Below, one piece after another: positions 26,315 through 35,420 of a stretch of DNA of 35,420 bases. Origin of the DNA: an uncultured Clostridia bacterium (GTDB lineage: Bacteria > Bacillota > Clostridia > Oscillospirales > Acutalibacteraceae); NCBI GenBank assembly GCA_946183545.1, contig CAMHCD010000004.1, positions 1-35,420 of the forward strand, given 5' to 3'. Made by a program: the position numbers and the translations under genes. The notes below the pieces were generated by a model. That model was not told the DNA's origin. It searched no databases and saw only the letters and a program-made list of their open reading frames with translations. Every line of letters starts with the position of its first letter. The first letter of the stretch is position 1.

Positions 26315-28018
26315 TTAATATGCCACTCTTACGTTGCCGTGCTGCCGCATTATTTCTTCGGAGTTTGCGCGTTCCATCGCCTTTGGCATGATACGGAGGA
26401 ATTCATCTACCTCTTCTTCGGTATTATAAATACCAAAGCTGATGCGTACCATACCGGGCGTATTGATATCGGCACAATTGCTGAACTGGTCAAGATCATC
26501 GTCGGAAATGCCCATCAAACGCCATACATACGGATGCGCGCAAAATGCGCCGCGTCTGGTGGCTATGCCGCCGAGCTCAGACAACTGCTCCGCCAGCAGA
26601 TAGGAATTGATGTTAGAGAAGTTAAATGTCACCACGCCGACCTTATCGCTGATGTTTTCAGTGTCACCGTAGATAATGATGTTATCAAACTTTTTCAAAC
26701 CGTTGATCAGCTTTTTATTCAACACCTGCTCGTGTTCGGAAATATCATCAAAACCTACCTCGGTCAGTACGTCGATCGCCTTGCCTAAACCGACAACGCC
26801 GGGATAGTTCGGCGAACCGGCTTCATAAGCCGCAGGCGCGTCCTTATAGGTAACGCTGTAGTCACCTACGATCTTGACCGTGCCGCCGCCGTAGAAGGTG
26901 GGCATGTGCTTATTAAGTATATCGGTTCTGCCAACGACAGCGCCGCCGCCGTAGGGAGAATACATCTTGTGTGCGGAGAAAACAAAGAAGTCGATATCAT
27001 CATAAGAGCTGTTGCCGGTCATCGAAAATTCACGGTGAGCCACTATCTGTGCGCCGTCCACAACTACTTTGGCGTTGTAACGATGTGCCAGCCTTGCAAC
27101 ACGGTGAACATCGGTTACATATCCGGTCACGTTTGAAGCGGCGGTTACGGATACATATTTTACCTTGTTTTCTTTGAGCATACGCTCCATATCGTCGTAG
27201 TCGATACGACCTTTTTCATCGACCTCGGAGTAAATCACATGACAGCGCTCGCGCCATGACAAATCGTTGGCATGATGCTCCATGCGTGTGGTAAGAACAA
27301 TGTCGCTCTCCTTTTCAATAAGCGCGGAAGCCAGCTTGTTCAAACCGTCGGTGGTGTTGTTTACATAGAAGCAGGTGTAATCGCTTTCATCCGCATTAAC
27401 AAAACTGAGCACCTTTTTTCTTACGCTGTTATACACGTCGGTAGAGTGGTTGGATTTTTGTGAAAAGCCGCGTCCGATGGAGCCGTACATCAACAGTTCG
27501 TTGTTGACCTCGTCCATTACGGGTTTGAAGGCGGGTGTCGTGGCGGCATTATCAAAGTTGATCAACGCCCTTTGTGTTCCGTCCGCAAGAGTTACAGGCT
27601 GGTCAACGCCTACAATATAGTTGCGGATATTGTTGATCGTATATGTTTTCTGAGTCGTTGTTTCTTCCTCTTCGGGCTCTTCCGGCTCATCTGCCTCGTC
27701 GATAGTAGCAAGACCTGCTACGACCTTCTGGATCAAGGTCACATCGTTGATATCGATCTGCCCATCGGAGTTTGCGTCTGCGCCGTACTTGCTGTACTGT
27801 TCGGATTCAAAGCCTTCAACAATCTCCTTGTGTCCGGCTAAATAACGCTGAACGAGGGTGGCGTCGTTGATATTGACAACGCAGTCGTAATTTACATCAC
27901 CTAACCTTGAATCCGGTTCGACTTCGTTGTTTTCTGCCGCAAAAGCGGTTACTGACGCTGCTGAAATCATTGTGAGAATGGACATGAGCAAGCATAATAG
28001 TTTTTTTCCTTGTTGCAT
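26315..28018 (-). CDS. secreted dockerin-containing class V aminotransferase (cysteine desulfurase/SufS-like)
   Basis: Signal peptide MQQGKKLLCLLMSILTMISAASVTAFAAEN; dockerin repeats GDVNYDCVVNINDATLVQRYLAG and ADANSDGQIDINDVTLIQKVVAG; PLP lysine region FVFSAHKMYSPYGGG; GAFCAHPY cysteine loop. RBS AGGAGG before ATG 28018 (track start at 28048 is upstream). Confidence 0.88.
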   Translation of the reverse strand: MQQGKKLLCLLMSILTMISAASVTAFAAENNEVEPDSRLGDVNYDCVVNINDATLVQRYLAGHKEIVEGFESEQYSKYGADANSDGQIDINDVTLIQKVVAGLATIDEADEPEEPEEEETTTQKTYTINNIRNYIVGVDQPVTLADGTQRALINFDNAATTPAFKPVMDEVNNELLMYGSIGRGFSQKSNHSTDVYNSVRKKVLSFVNADESDYTCFYVNNTTDGLNKLASALIEKESDIVLTTRMEHHANDLSWRERCHVIYSEVDEKGRIDYDDMERMLKENKVKYVSVTAASNVTGYVTDVHRVARLAHRYNAKVVVDGAQIVAHREFSMTGNSSYDDIDFFVFSAHKMYSPYGGGAVVGRTDILNKHMPTFYGGGTVKIVGDYSVTYKDAPAAYEAGSPNYPGVVGLGKAIDVLTEVGFDDISEHEQVLNKKLINGLKKFDNIIIYGDTENISDKVGVVTFNFSNINSYLLAEQLSELGGIATRRGAFCAHPYVWRLMGISDDDLDQFSNCADINTPGMVRISFGIYNTEEEVDEFLRIMPKAMERANSEEIMRQHGNVRVAY

Positions 28019-28083
28019 GGATATCCTCCTTAAAATTTTAGTGAGCAAAGTATATCACACAGAGTATAACAAAACCCTTACAA

Positions 28084-29364
28084 TTATTTGATGATCTCTT
28101 TTCCGCCCATGTAAGGTCTGAGAGCCACAGGGATATTGATGCTGCCGTCAGCGTTAAGGTTGTTTTCAAGGAATGCGATCAGCATTCTGGGAGGAGCAAC
28201 TACAGTGTTGTTCAAAGTATGGGCAAAGTATTTTTTGTTGCCCTCGCCGCTGACGCGGATTTTCAGACGGCGTGCCTGTGCGTCGCCGAGGTTGGAACAA
28301 GAGCCGACCTCAAAATACTTCTTCTGTCTGGGTGACCATGCCTCAACATCCAGTGAACGAACTTTCAAGTCTGCCAAGTCGCCGGAGCAGCATTCGAGAG
28401 TACGAACGGGGATATCGAGTGAGCGGAACAGATCGACTGTGTTCTGCCAAAGCTTATCGAACCACATCTTACTGTCCTCGGGCTTACATACAACTATCAT
28501 TTCCTGCTTTTCAAACTGGTGGATACGGTACACTCCGCGCTCTTCAATGCCGTGAGCACCTTTTTCCTTACGGAAGCAGGGAGAGTAACTGGTGAGTGTA
28601 TAGGGAAGGTTTTCTTCTTTATTGATGGTGTCAATGAATTTACCGATCATGGAGTGCTCGCTTGTACCGATCAAATACAGATCCTCGCCCTCAATCTTAT
28701 ACATCATGGAATCCATCTCGGCAAAGCTCATTACGCCTGTTACCACATTGCTGCGGATCATAAACGGCGGCACACAGTAGGTGAAGCCTCTGTCGATCAT
28801 AAAATCACGCGCATAAGAGATAACAGCGCTGTGAAGTCTGGCAATATCGCCCATCAGATAATAGAAGCCGTTACCTGCAACCTTACGAGCCGAATCCAAA
28901 TCGATTCCGCAGTGCTTCTCCATTATATCGGTGTGATACGGGATCTCAAAATCAGGCACAACAGGCTCACCAAAACGCTCGATCTCTACGTTTTGAGTAT
29001 CATCCTTTCCGATAGGTACTTCGGGGTCGATGATCTGGGGTATCTGCATCATGATCTCTGTAACCTGTGCGCTGAGCTCGGTTTCCTGTGCTTCAAGTTC
29101 TTCAAGCTGCTTAGCCTGCTTTGTTACTTCTTCCTTAAGAGCCATACCTTCTTCTTTTTTGCCCTGTGCCATCAATGCACCGATCTGCTTTGAAACCTTA
29201 TTACGGTTTGCGCGCAGATCGTCCGCCTGCTGTTTTACCGCACGGCTTTTGGCGTCAAGTTCAATAACCTTGTCTACCAGCTCTATTTTATTATCCTGAA
29301 ACTTCTTTTTGATATTCTCCTTTACAGCGTCGGGGTTCTCTCTTAAAAACTTAATGTCGATCAT
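28084..29364 (-). CDS. serS: seryl-tRNA synthetase
   Basis: MIDIKFLRENPDAVKENIKKKF; class II motifs; TSEHSMIGKF, SPCFRKEKGAHGIEERGVYRIHQFEKQEM, HTLNNTVVAPPRMLIAFLENN. Confidence 0.97.
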   Translation of the reverse strand: MIDIKFLRENPDAVKENIKKKFQDNKIELVDKVIELDAKSRAVKQQADDLRANRNKVSKQIGALMAQGKKEEGMALKEEVTKQAKQLEELEAQETELSAQVTEIMMQIPQIIDPEVPIGKDDTQNVEIERFGEPVVPDFEIPYHTDIMEKHCGIDLDSARKVAGNGFYYLMGDIARLHSAVISYARDFMIDRGFTYCVPPFMIRSNVVTGVMSFAEMDSMMYKIEGEDLYLIGTSEHSMIGKFIDTINKEENLPYTLTSYSPCFRKEKGAHGIEERGVYRIHQFEKQEMIVVCKPEDSKMWFDKLWQNTVDLFRSLDIPVRTLECCSGDLADLKVRSLDVEAWSPRQKKYFEVGSCSNLGDAQARRLKIRVSGEGNKKYFAHTLNNTVVAPPRMLIAFLENNLNADGSINIPVALRPYMGGKEIIK

Positions 29365-29379
29365 TTTATTTTCCTTTCT

Positions 29380-29395
29380 TGTTTCACGTGAAACA
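29380..29395. promoter_or_regulatory. parS site TGTTTCACGTGAAACA
   Basis: Perfect 16-bp ParB-binding palindrome just downstream of the parB stop. Confidence 0.95.
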
Positions 29396-29397
29396 AC

Positions 29398-30246
29398 TTA
29401 TTTTAGTTTATTGGATAACTCCGTCAATTCCTCGTCGGAGTAAAATTCGATTTGAAGTACGCCGCCTTCTTTTCCCTTGTTTTTGGAAATGCTTATTTTT
29501 CTGCCCAAGGCTTCATTAAGCGCAAGCTCAACCATACTGTAGAAGGACGGCTTTTTTTCGGTTGACTCGGTTTTTGGTTTCTTTGCGGATTTTTTACACA
29601 GGGTCTCCGTTTGTCTTACTGACAGATCTTTGCTGACTATCAGCTCAGCCATTTGAATCATATCATCTTCACTGTCCAGCGACAACAGAGCTCTTGCGTG
29701 ACCGGCGCTGATTTGATCGCTGTTCAACAGTTCTTTTATACTGTCGGGCAATTTGATCAATCGTAGAGCGTTTGCAACCGCGGGTCGGGATTTTCCGACC
29801 GACTGTGCGACCTCCTCCTGAGTAAAACCGTGCTCGGTCATCAGCACCTGATATCCTTCGGCTTCTTCTAAGGGAGTCAGATCCTCACGCTGCAGGTTTT
29901 CGATCAAAGCCAACTCCATTGTTTCCGCTTCACCCAGTTCACGGATGATAACGGGAACCTCGGTCAATCCTGCCATACGACAGGCACGATAACGGCGTTC
30001 ACCTGCTACGATCTCATATCCGCCCAAAGCGAGCGGTCTGACAAGCAGAGGCTGCAGCAGACCATGCTTTGAAATACTGTCGGCGAGCTCCGACAGTGCT
30101 TTTTCATCAAACTCCTTACGCGGCTGTGAACGGTTCGGCTCAATGTCTGCTATTTTCAGCATTACGCCGCCGTTGCTGTCCTCGCTGTCGTTTTCCATAA
30201 ATATAGCGTTCAGACCCTTGCCCAAACCGCCGAATTTCTTTGCCAT
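29398..30246 (-). CDS. parB: ParB/Spo0J chromosome partitioning protein
   Basis: LGKGLNAIF, EPNRSQPRKEFDEKALSELADSI, GERRYRACRMAG, ENLQREDLTPLEEAEGY. Confidence 0.96.
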   Translation of the reverse strand: MAKKFGGLGKGLNAIFMENDSEDSNGGVMLKIADIEPNRSQPRKEFDEKALSELADSISKHGLLQPLLVRPLALGGYEIVAGERRYRACRMAGLTEVPVIIRELGEAETMELALIENLQREDLTPLEEAEGYQVLMTEHGFTQEEVAQSVGKSRPAVANALRLIKLPDSIKELLNSDQISAGHARALLSLDSEDDMIQMAELIVSKDLSVRQTETLCKKSAKKPKTESTEKKPSFYSMVELALNEALGRKISISKNKGKEGGVLQIEFYSDEELTELSNKLK

Positions 30247-31022
30247 CAGCGTTTCTCCTTTGCAATGATTTCGTTTGCCAGTTCCGTATACGCGTGGCTT
30301 CCCTTACAATTCTTATCATAGTAAATAACCGGCATTCCAAAGCTGGGCGCCTCGGACAAACGCACGCCTCGGGTGATAACCGTACCGAACACCTTGCCGG
30401 GGAAGAATTTTTTTACTTCCTCCACCACCTGCTGAGTCAGGTTAAGTCTGCCGTCATACATAGTCAGCAATACACCCTCAAGCTCAATCGAATAGTTATA
30501 CTTACGTTTTATGCGGCGCACAGTACTCATAAGCTGTGATAATCCCTCCAGCGCATAATACTCACACTGAATAGGCACGATAAACGAATCCGCAAGCGTA
30601 AGCGCATTGGCAGTTATAAGTCCGAGCGACGGCGGACAGTCGATTATAATATAATCATAGTACTGCTTGATGGGTAAGATCGAGTTTTTAAGCAGTGCCT
30701 CCCTGTGAGGTTTTTCGGCTATTTCCAATTCTGCCGCGGCAAGATTTATGCTTGACGGAAGCAAATGCAGGTTTTGGTATGGGGTAGTTATCACACATTC
30801 CTCTGCCTTTGCGCCTTCCACAAGGATATCATAGGTGGACAGTCCCACCTTGCTCTTATCTATGGCAACTCCGCTTGTAGCGTTACCCTGCGGATCGGCG
30901 TCTACCAACAAGACCTTTTTTCCCAACGCTCCCATGCAAGCGGCAAGATTAACAGCCGTTGTGGTTTTTCCCACGCCGCCCTTTTGATTTGAAATTGCAA
31001 TAATTTTTGCCACTTTCTTCAA
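30246..31022 (-). CDS. parA: ParA/Soj ATPase
   Basis: [20 protein letters not shown] deviant Walker [17 protein letters not shown]; overlaps parB start by 1 nt. Confidence 0.97.
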   Translation of the reverse strand: MKKVAKIIAISNQKGGVGKTTTAVNLAACMGALGKKVLLVDADPQGNATSGVAIDKSKVGLSTYDILVEGAKAEECVITTPYQNLHLLPSSINLAAAELEIAEKPHREALLKNSILPIKQYYDYIIIDCPPSLGLITANALTLADSFIVPIQCEYYALEGLSQLMSTVRRIKRKYNYSIELEGVLLTMYDGRLNLTQQVVEEVKKFFPGKVFGTVITRGVRLSEAPSFGMPVIYYDKNCKGSHAYTELANEIIAKEKR

Positions 31023-31112
31023 TTCCTTACTTTCAAAAATTTCACTGCCATATAGTATATCACATCTGAGCTTCTTTTTGAAGTGATTTAGACCAGATTT
31101 TTTAATTTTTTA

Positions 31113-31128
31113 TGTTTCACGTGAAACT
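31113..31128. promoter_or_regulatory. parS-like site TGTTTCACGTGAAACT
   Basis: 15/16 match to the perfect site, upstream of parA. Confidence 0.88.
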
Positions 31129-31139
31129 TTTACGGCAAC

Positions 31140-31173
31140 GCAAAAAACCGTGTATTTCTACACGGCTTTTTGC
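31140..31173. terminator. putative bidirectional terminator hairpin
   Basis: GCAAAAAACCGTGTA-TTTC-TACACGGCTTTTTGC. Confidence 0.65.
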
Positions 31174-31207
31174 AAGGGGTTAGATAAGGAAATGGGTATG
31201 AGTGGAA

Positions 31208-31226
31208 TTGGATGCATTGCATCCAA
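31208..31226. repeat. 19-bp near-perfect palindrome TTGGATGCA-T-TGCATCCAA
   Basis: 9-bp inverted arms around a single central base, in the parA/parB2 intergenic region. Confidence 0.9.
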
Positions 31227-31278
31227 GTGGAAAGTAAATTAGGAAATCAATTGTTTCACGTTTGTGACTTTAGCGTCA

Positions 31279-32109
31279 CTAAGCACTTTTATGAGACTTC
31301 AATACCTGAGCTTTCGGGATCCTGATTGTGTATTCGATAAAATTGTCATTGTCTGCTTGGTTTGTTTGAGCGTTGATTCCGGCAAGTCTCATGGCGTCAA
31401 CAGCCTTATAAATAGTGTTTTCAAAAATTCTAAAGTCTTTTATCACCGCTTTGCTGTTGCTCCGTTTATGTTGTTTTGGAGCATTATTCAATAAAATGCT
31501 CACCAGCGTTTCGGTCTGCTTGACATTAAGATTATCCGAAATAACCTTTGACAGTGCCTCGCGGCGAATACTCTCGTCATCCAGCCGAAGCAGAGAACGG
31601 GCGTGACGTTCGCTTAGTCCCGCGTTTTCGATCCATTCCTGTTCCTCTGCGGACAGCCTAAGCAGCCTGAGCTTGTTGGCAACAGCCGACTGGGTTTTAC
31701 CGATCTTCCTTGCCGCCTGTTCCTGAGTCAAACCGTAACGGCGTATCAGTCTTGAAATCCCGCGAGCCTCCTCAAATATACCGAGGTCGGCTCGCTGCAG
31801 ATTTTCAAGAAGAGCGTATACGGCAGACTCTTTATCAGAGCATTTTACAACAATACAGGGAACCTTTCTGAGTCCTGCCATAACAGAAGCGCGCAGTCTT
31901 CTTTCGCCGGCAATCAGCTCGTATTCCGACGCGCTGACCTTTCTCACGGTAAGCGGCTGCAAGATACCGTTTTCCGCAATTGACTGTGACAAGGATTGCA
32001 AGTCGGATTCGGCAAACTGTTTGCGAGGCTGGGATTTATTCGGTCTTATTTTGATGATTGGAATATCAAGTATCGTATTCTCACTTTTAACCATAAAATT
32101 CAACCGCAT
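31279..32109 (-). CDS. noc: second ParB-family protein (Noc-like position)
   Basis: IRPNKSQPRKQFAESDLQSLSQSI, GERRLRASVMAGLRKVP, ENLQRADLGIFEEARG; lies between rsmG and parA as noc does in Bacillus. Start ambiguous (32112/32109/32094). Confidence 0.85.
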   Translation of the reverse strand: MRLNFMVKSENTILDIPIIKIRPNKSQPRKQFAESDLQSLSQSIAENGILQPLTVRKVSASEYELIAGERRLRASVMAGLRKVPCIVVKCSDKESAVYALLENLQRADLGIFEEARGISRLIRRYGLTQEQAARKIGKTQSAVANKLRLLRLSAEEQEWIENAGLSERHARSLLRLDDESIRREALSKVISDNLNVKQTETLVSILLNNAPKQHKRSNSKAVIKDFRIFENTIYKAVDAMRLAGINAQTNQADNDNFIEYTIRIPKAQVLKSHKSA

Positions 32110-32239
32110 CACCCAATGTATTACCTCAGGGCTTGTCCCTGTGCAATTATAATATCACATTGGCGACGCGGTTTTTGTCAAACGTTGAGCAAATATTTTA
32201 TTTTGTTTTGTCTGTTATTAAACTATAATGTCGAATAGA

Positions 32240-32956
32240 TCATAACGGTTTTGATTTGATACGTCCGTTGTTGCGCGGATATTTGTCCGGGGTAGGTCGG
32301 ATCTTTTCAATTGCGACCAAGCTGCGGCTGCCGCCCTCCATCGGTAGTTCAAACGAATGGACCGCCTGCAATTTGCCGCCTAAGGTGTCGATGGCGCGTT
32401 TTGCGTTCTGTACCTCTTCTTCACAGCTGCCGCCCTTAAACGCAACAAAGGTTCCCGACAGTCTTGCAAACGGCAGACAATACTCGCTGAGTACATTAAG
32501 CTGAGCCACGGCACGGGAAACAACAAAGTCATAACCTTCGCGGTGATCTAAATCCTGACCATACTCCTCTGCCCTGCCCTGCAAAAATTCGGCTTCAAGT
32601 CCAAGTTGACTGATAAGCTCTTTTAAAAACAAAAAGCGTTTGTTAAGGCTGTCAAGTAAAGTCAGCTTTATATCGGGACGAACGATTTTAAGCACGACTC
32701 CCGGAAATCCTGCTCCGGTGCCTATATCTATCACACGCGCGCCCTCTTTGTTCAAATTAAAATAATTATAAAATGCCATGCTGTCCGCAAAATGCTTGAC
32801 CGCCACTCCCTGAGGGTCGGTTATTGCGGTAAGATTGATTTTTTCGTTCCACTCACACAGCAGCTTATAATACAATTCAAAACGCGAATATGTCTGCGGA
32901 GTCAACAATAATGAATAATCTTTAATTGCCTTTTCAAGTAACTTATTAAATCTCAT
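32240..32956 (-). CDS. rsmG: 16S rRNA (guanine527-N7)-methyltransferase
   Basis: KINLTAITDPQGVAVKHFADSMAF, VIDIGTGAGFPGVVLKI, SRAVAQLNVLSEYCLP; RBS AGGAA before ATG 32956. Confidence 0.96.
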   Translation of the reverse strand: MRFNKLLEKAIKDYSLLLTPQTYSRFELYYKLLCEWNEKINLTAITDPQGVAVKHFADSMAFYNYFNLNKEGARVIDIGTGAGFPGVVLKIVRPDIKLTLLDSLNKRFLFLKELISQLGLEAEFLQGRAEEYGQDLDHREGYDFVVSRAVAQLNVLSEYCLPFARLSGTFVAFKGGSCEEEVQNAKRAIDTLGGKLQAVHSFELPMEGGSRSLVAIEKIRPTPDKYPRNNGRIKSKPL

Positions 32957-32964
32957 AACAATTC

Positions 32965-34830
32965 CTACTTCTTTGCAGCCATCCAAATCAACAGAACACT
33001 GATGTCGGCAGGCGATACTCCGGAAATACGGCTTGCCTGACCTATATTGAGCGGCTTGATTTTGTTGAGCTTTTCCTGCGCTTCCAAACGCAGACCCTTT
33101 ATCTCACAATAATCAAAACCAAGCGGCAATTGCTTTTCTTCAAGCTTTTTGACCTGCTCTACCTGCTTTAGCTGTTTTTGGATATAGCCTTCATATTTTA
33201 TTTCTACTTCTATCTGTTCTGTAATATTTGCATCCAGCTGAGGTGCGTCAGGGTCGAACCGCGCGATCAACGCGTAATCTACTTGCGGACGCTTTAACAA
33301 TGTATACTCGCGAATACCGGTAGTAAGCGGAGTTGTTTCACGTGAAACAAGTATATCGTTCAATTTGGGATTCGGAGCAATAGAAGTATTTTTTAGTCTG
33401 TTTATTTCCTTATATTTTATTTCTTGCTTCTGTAAAAATCTTTGATAGCGTTCCTCGCTTATCAATCCTAACTTATGACCTGTCGGGGTTAATCTTTCGT
33501 CGGCGTTATCCTGACGCAGTACCAATCTGTACTCGCTTCTTGAGGTCATCATGCGGTAAGGTTCATTTGCTCCCTTTGTCACCAAGTCGTCGATCAGCGT
33601 ACCGATATACGAATTGGCTCTTGTCAAAATAAGCGGCTCCTTGCCCTGCACCTTTAGCGCGGCGTTTATTCCTGCCACCAAGCCTTGAGCGGCTGCCTCC
33701 TCATATCCGGAGCTGCCGTTGAACTGTCCGGCACCGTAAAGACCCGGAAGATTTTTAAACTCTAATGTGGCGTTCATGGCAGTGGGATCAACACAGTCAT
33801 ATTCAATAGCATACGCGGGACGCATCATTACACAGTTTTCCAAGCCCTTAATAGTACGGTAAAATTGCAGCTGTACTTCTTCGGGCAGCGAGCTGCTCAT
33901 TCCCTGCAAATACATTTCCTCAGTGCTTTCGCCGCAGGGTTCAATAAACAGCTGATGTCGCGGCTTATCCTTAAAGCGCATTATCTTGTCTTCAAAGCTC
34001 GGACAATAGCGCGGGCCGACGCCTTCGATTTTACCTGCGTATAAAGGTGAACGGTGTATGTTTTTTAATATGACTTGTTTTGTGTCGTCGTTTGTCCAGC
34101 TGATGTGACAATCCACTTTGTTTGGACCGAGCTCTTTCGTTTCGTATGAAAACGGCTGCGGCGGTTCATCGCCTTTTTGAACCTCTAAGTTGGAAAAATC
34201 AATTGACCTTCTCAGTATTCGTGCAGGTGTACCTGTTTTAAAGCGGCGAAGTGGCAAACCTATTTCTTTTAAACTCTCCGCAAGCTTTGTTGCGGGAAAC
34301 ATACCGTCAGGACCGCTGTCATAACTGACCTCGCCGACATAAATTCGCCCGCCCAAAAAAGTTCCGGTTGCGATAATTACGGCTTTACACTCGTACTCCG
34401 CCTGCATTTGTGTAGTTAGCAAATAGCCGTTTTCTGATTTTTTTATAGATATGATCTCAGCTTGACGAAGCTCACAGTTTTCCTGTAGCTCTAACTTATG
34501 CTTCATTGTATCCGAGTATTTGCGACGGTCTATCTGAGCACGAAGAGAGTGGACAGCAGGACCTTTGCCTCTGTTGAGCATGCGCGACTGTAAAAAACAT
34601 TCGTCTGCTGTTTTGCCCATTTCTCCTCCGAGAGCATCGATCTCGCGCACTAAATGTCCCTTTGCCGTGCCTCCAATCGACGGATTACACGGACAGTTTC
34701 CCACCGCGTCCAAATTGATAGTAAAAACAGCAGTTTTACATCCGAGTCTTGCTGCAGCAAGCGCGGCTTCAATACCGGCATGTCCGGCGCCGATCACCGC
34801 TACATCATATTCACCAGCATAATAAGTCAT
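32965..34830 (-). CDS. mnmG: tRNA uridine-5-carboxymethylaminomethyl modification enzyme MnmG (GidA)
   Basis: YDVAVIGAGHAGIEAALAAARLG, CNPSIGGTAKGHLVREIDALGG, GRIYVGEVSYDSGPDG. Confidence 0.98.
   Translation of the reverse strand: MTYYAGEYDVAVIGAGHAGIEAALAAARLGCKTAVFTINLDAVGNCPCNPSIGGTAKGHLVREIDALGGEMGKTADECFLQSRMLNRGKGPAVHSLRAQIDRRKYSDTMKHKLELQENCELRQAEIISIKKSENGYLLTTQMQAEYECKAVIIATGTFLGGRIYVGEVSYDSGPDGMFPATKLAESLKEIGLPLRRFKTGTPARILRRSIDFSNLEVQKGDEPPQPFSYETKELGPNKVDCHISWTNDDTKQVILKNIHRSPLYAGKIEGVGPRYCPSFEDKIMRFKDKPRHQLFIEPCGESTEEMYLQGMSSSLPEEVQLQFYRTIKGLENCVMMRPAYAIEYDCVDPTAMNATLEFKNLPGLYGAGQFNGSSGYEEAAAQGLVAGINAALKVQGKEPLILTRANSYIGTLIDDLVTKGANEPYRMMTSRSEYRLVLRQDNADERLTPTGHKLGLISEERYQRFLQKQEIKYKEINRLKNTSIAPNPKLNDILVSRETTPLTTGIREYTLLKRPQVDYALIARFDPDAPQLDANITEQIEVEIKYEGYIQKQLKQVEQVKKLEEKQLPLGFDYCEIKGLRLEAQEKLNKIKPLNIGQASRISGVSPADISVLLIWMAAKK
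33334..33349. promoter_or_regulatory. parS site TGTTTCACGTGAAACA within mnmG
   Basis: Perfect 16-bp palindrome identical to the site at 29380. Confidence 0.93.
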
Positions 34831-34842
34831 AATTTTTCCTCT

Positions 34843-35420
34843 TTACTTTCCAACACAGAAGTTATGGAAAACTCTGTCAATTACTTCGTCGCTTGTTTTT
34901 TCTCCTGTCATTTCCAATAATTCAGAGATAGCATCTTCCAAAGATACCGTTATGGCGTCATAAGTCATACCCGACTGCAACGCCTGTTTAGCCTCCGAAA
35001 CAGATTGAAGCGCGCGATATACATTAGCTCTCTGACGCTCGTTGCATAATATACCCTCACTGGGGTTTAAGTTTTGTGTACCGGCGATCTTTTCTATAGC
35101 CTGTGTCAGTTCATCTTTTCCTTCACCGGTTTTTGCAGAAATATATATTATATTGCTAAAGTATAAAGAAATCTTGCTTATATCTAATTGAGAAACTAAA
35201 TCTGTTTTATTTATTATAGCAATTGAGGGAATATCCTTTGCCGCTTCCGTCAAGCTTATATCATCCTGAGTAAGCGGCTGACTGTTATCAAAAACTGCAA
35301 GTAACAGTCCGCATTGCTCCATGCGCTTTTTTGCACGGTCAACGCCGATTTGTTCAACTCTGTCGTCTGTTGTACGCAAGCCGGCAGTATCGCTTAAACG
35401 CAGCATCACATTGCCGACCA
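34843..35420 (-). CDS. mnmE: tRNA modification GTPase MnmE, C-terminal part (truncated by window edge)
   Basis: VMLRLSDTAGLRTTDDRVEQIGVDRAKKRM (G3), INKTD (G4), C-terminal FHNFCVGK; frame open to the window end. Confidence 0.95.
   Translation of the reverse strand, partial: VGNVMLRLSDTAGLRTTDDRVEQIGVDRAKKRMEQCGLLLAVFDNSQPLTQDDISLTEAAKDIPSIAIINKTDLVSQLDISKISLYFSNIIYISAKTGEGKDELTQAIEKIAGTQNLNPSEGILCNERQRANVYRALQSVSEAKQALQSGMTYDAITVSLEDAISELLEMTGEKTSDEVIDRVFHNFCVGK

Noticed and set aside
31251-31269. Additional parS at TTGTTTCACGTTTGTGA
   Set aside because: Only the left half matches parS; the right half diverges

Overview
Apparently oriC-proximal segment of a Firmicutes/Clostridia-type genome (the taxon is inferred from gene content). 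It has three blocks. (1) 86-5417: envelope and glycosylation genes (YfhO-like protein, GT2 glycosyltransferase, Cache-like membrane protein, GtrA-like protein). (2) 5632-26252: a ~20.6 kb block of 15 same-strand, tightly packed genes, bounded by a strong promoter and terminators. It combines two vWA proteins, two membrane-anchored PP2C phosphatases with zinc ribbons, a tail-anchored divergent kinase with a PIN-like N-terminus, an RCC1+LRR protein, an Hsp70-like ATPase, several coiled-coil proteins, a classical AAA+ ATPase fused to a beta-sandwich-like tail, a BrxL-like ATPase lacking a Lon protease tail, and a degenerate AAA protein with two YetF/DUF421-like repeats at its C-terminus. (3) 26315-35420 on the minus strand: a secreted dockerin-cysteine desulfurase-like protein, serS, parB, parA, a second parB/noc, rsmG, mnmG and partial mnmE, with parS sites. 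Block 2 is the candidate undescribed system. It resembles the TerY-P (vWA/PP2C/kinase) triads of Ter-type stress systems, but lacks TerD/TerC and BREX partners and adds Hsp70, AAA and BrxL modules. All family calls come from reading motifs by eye; no searches were run.
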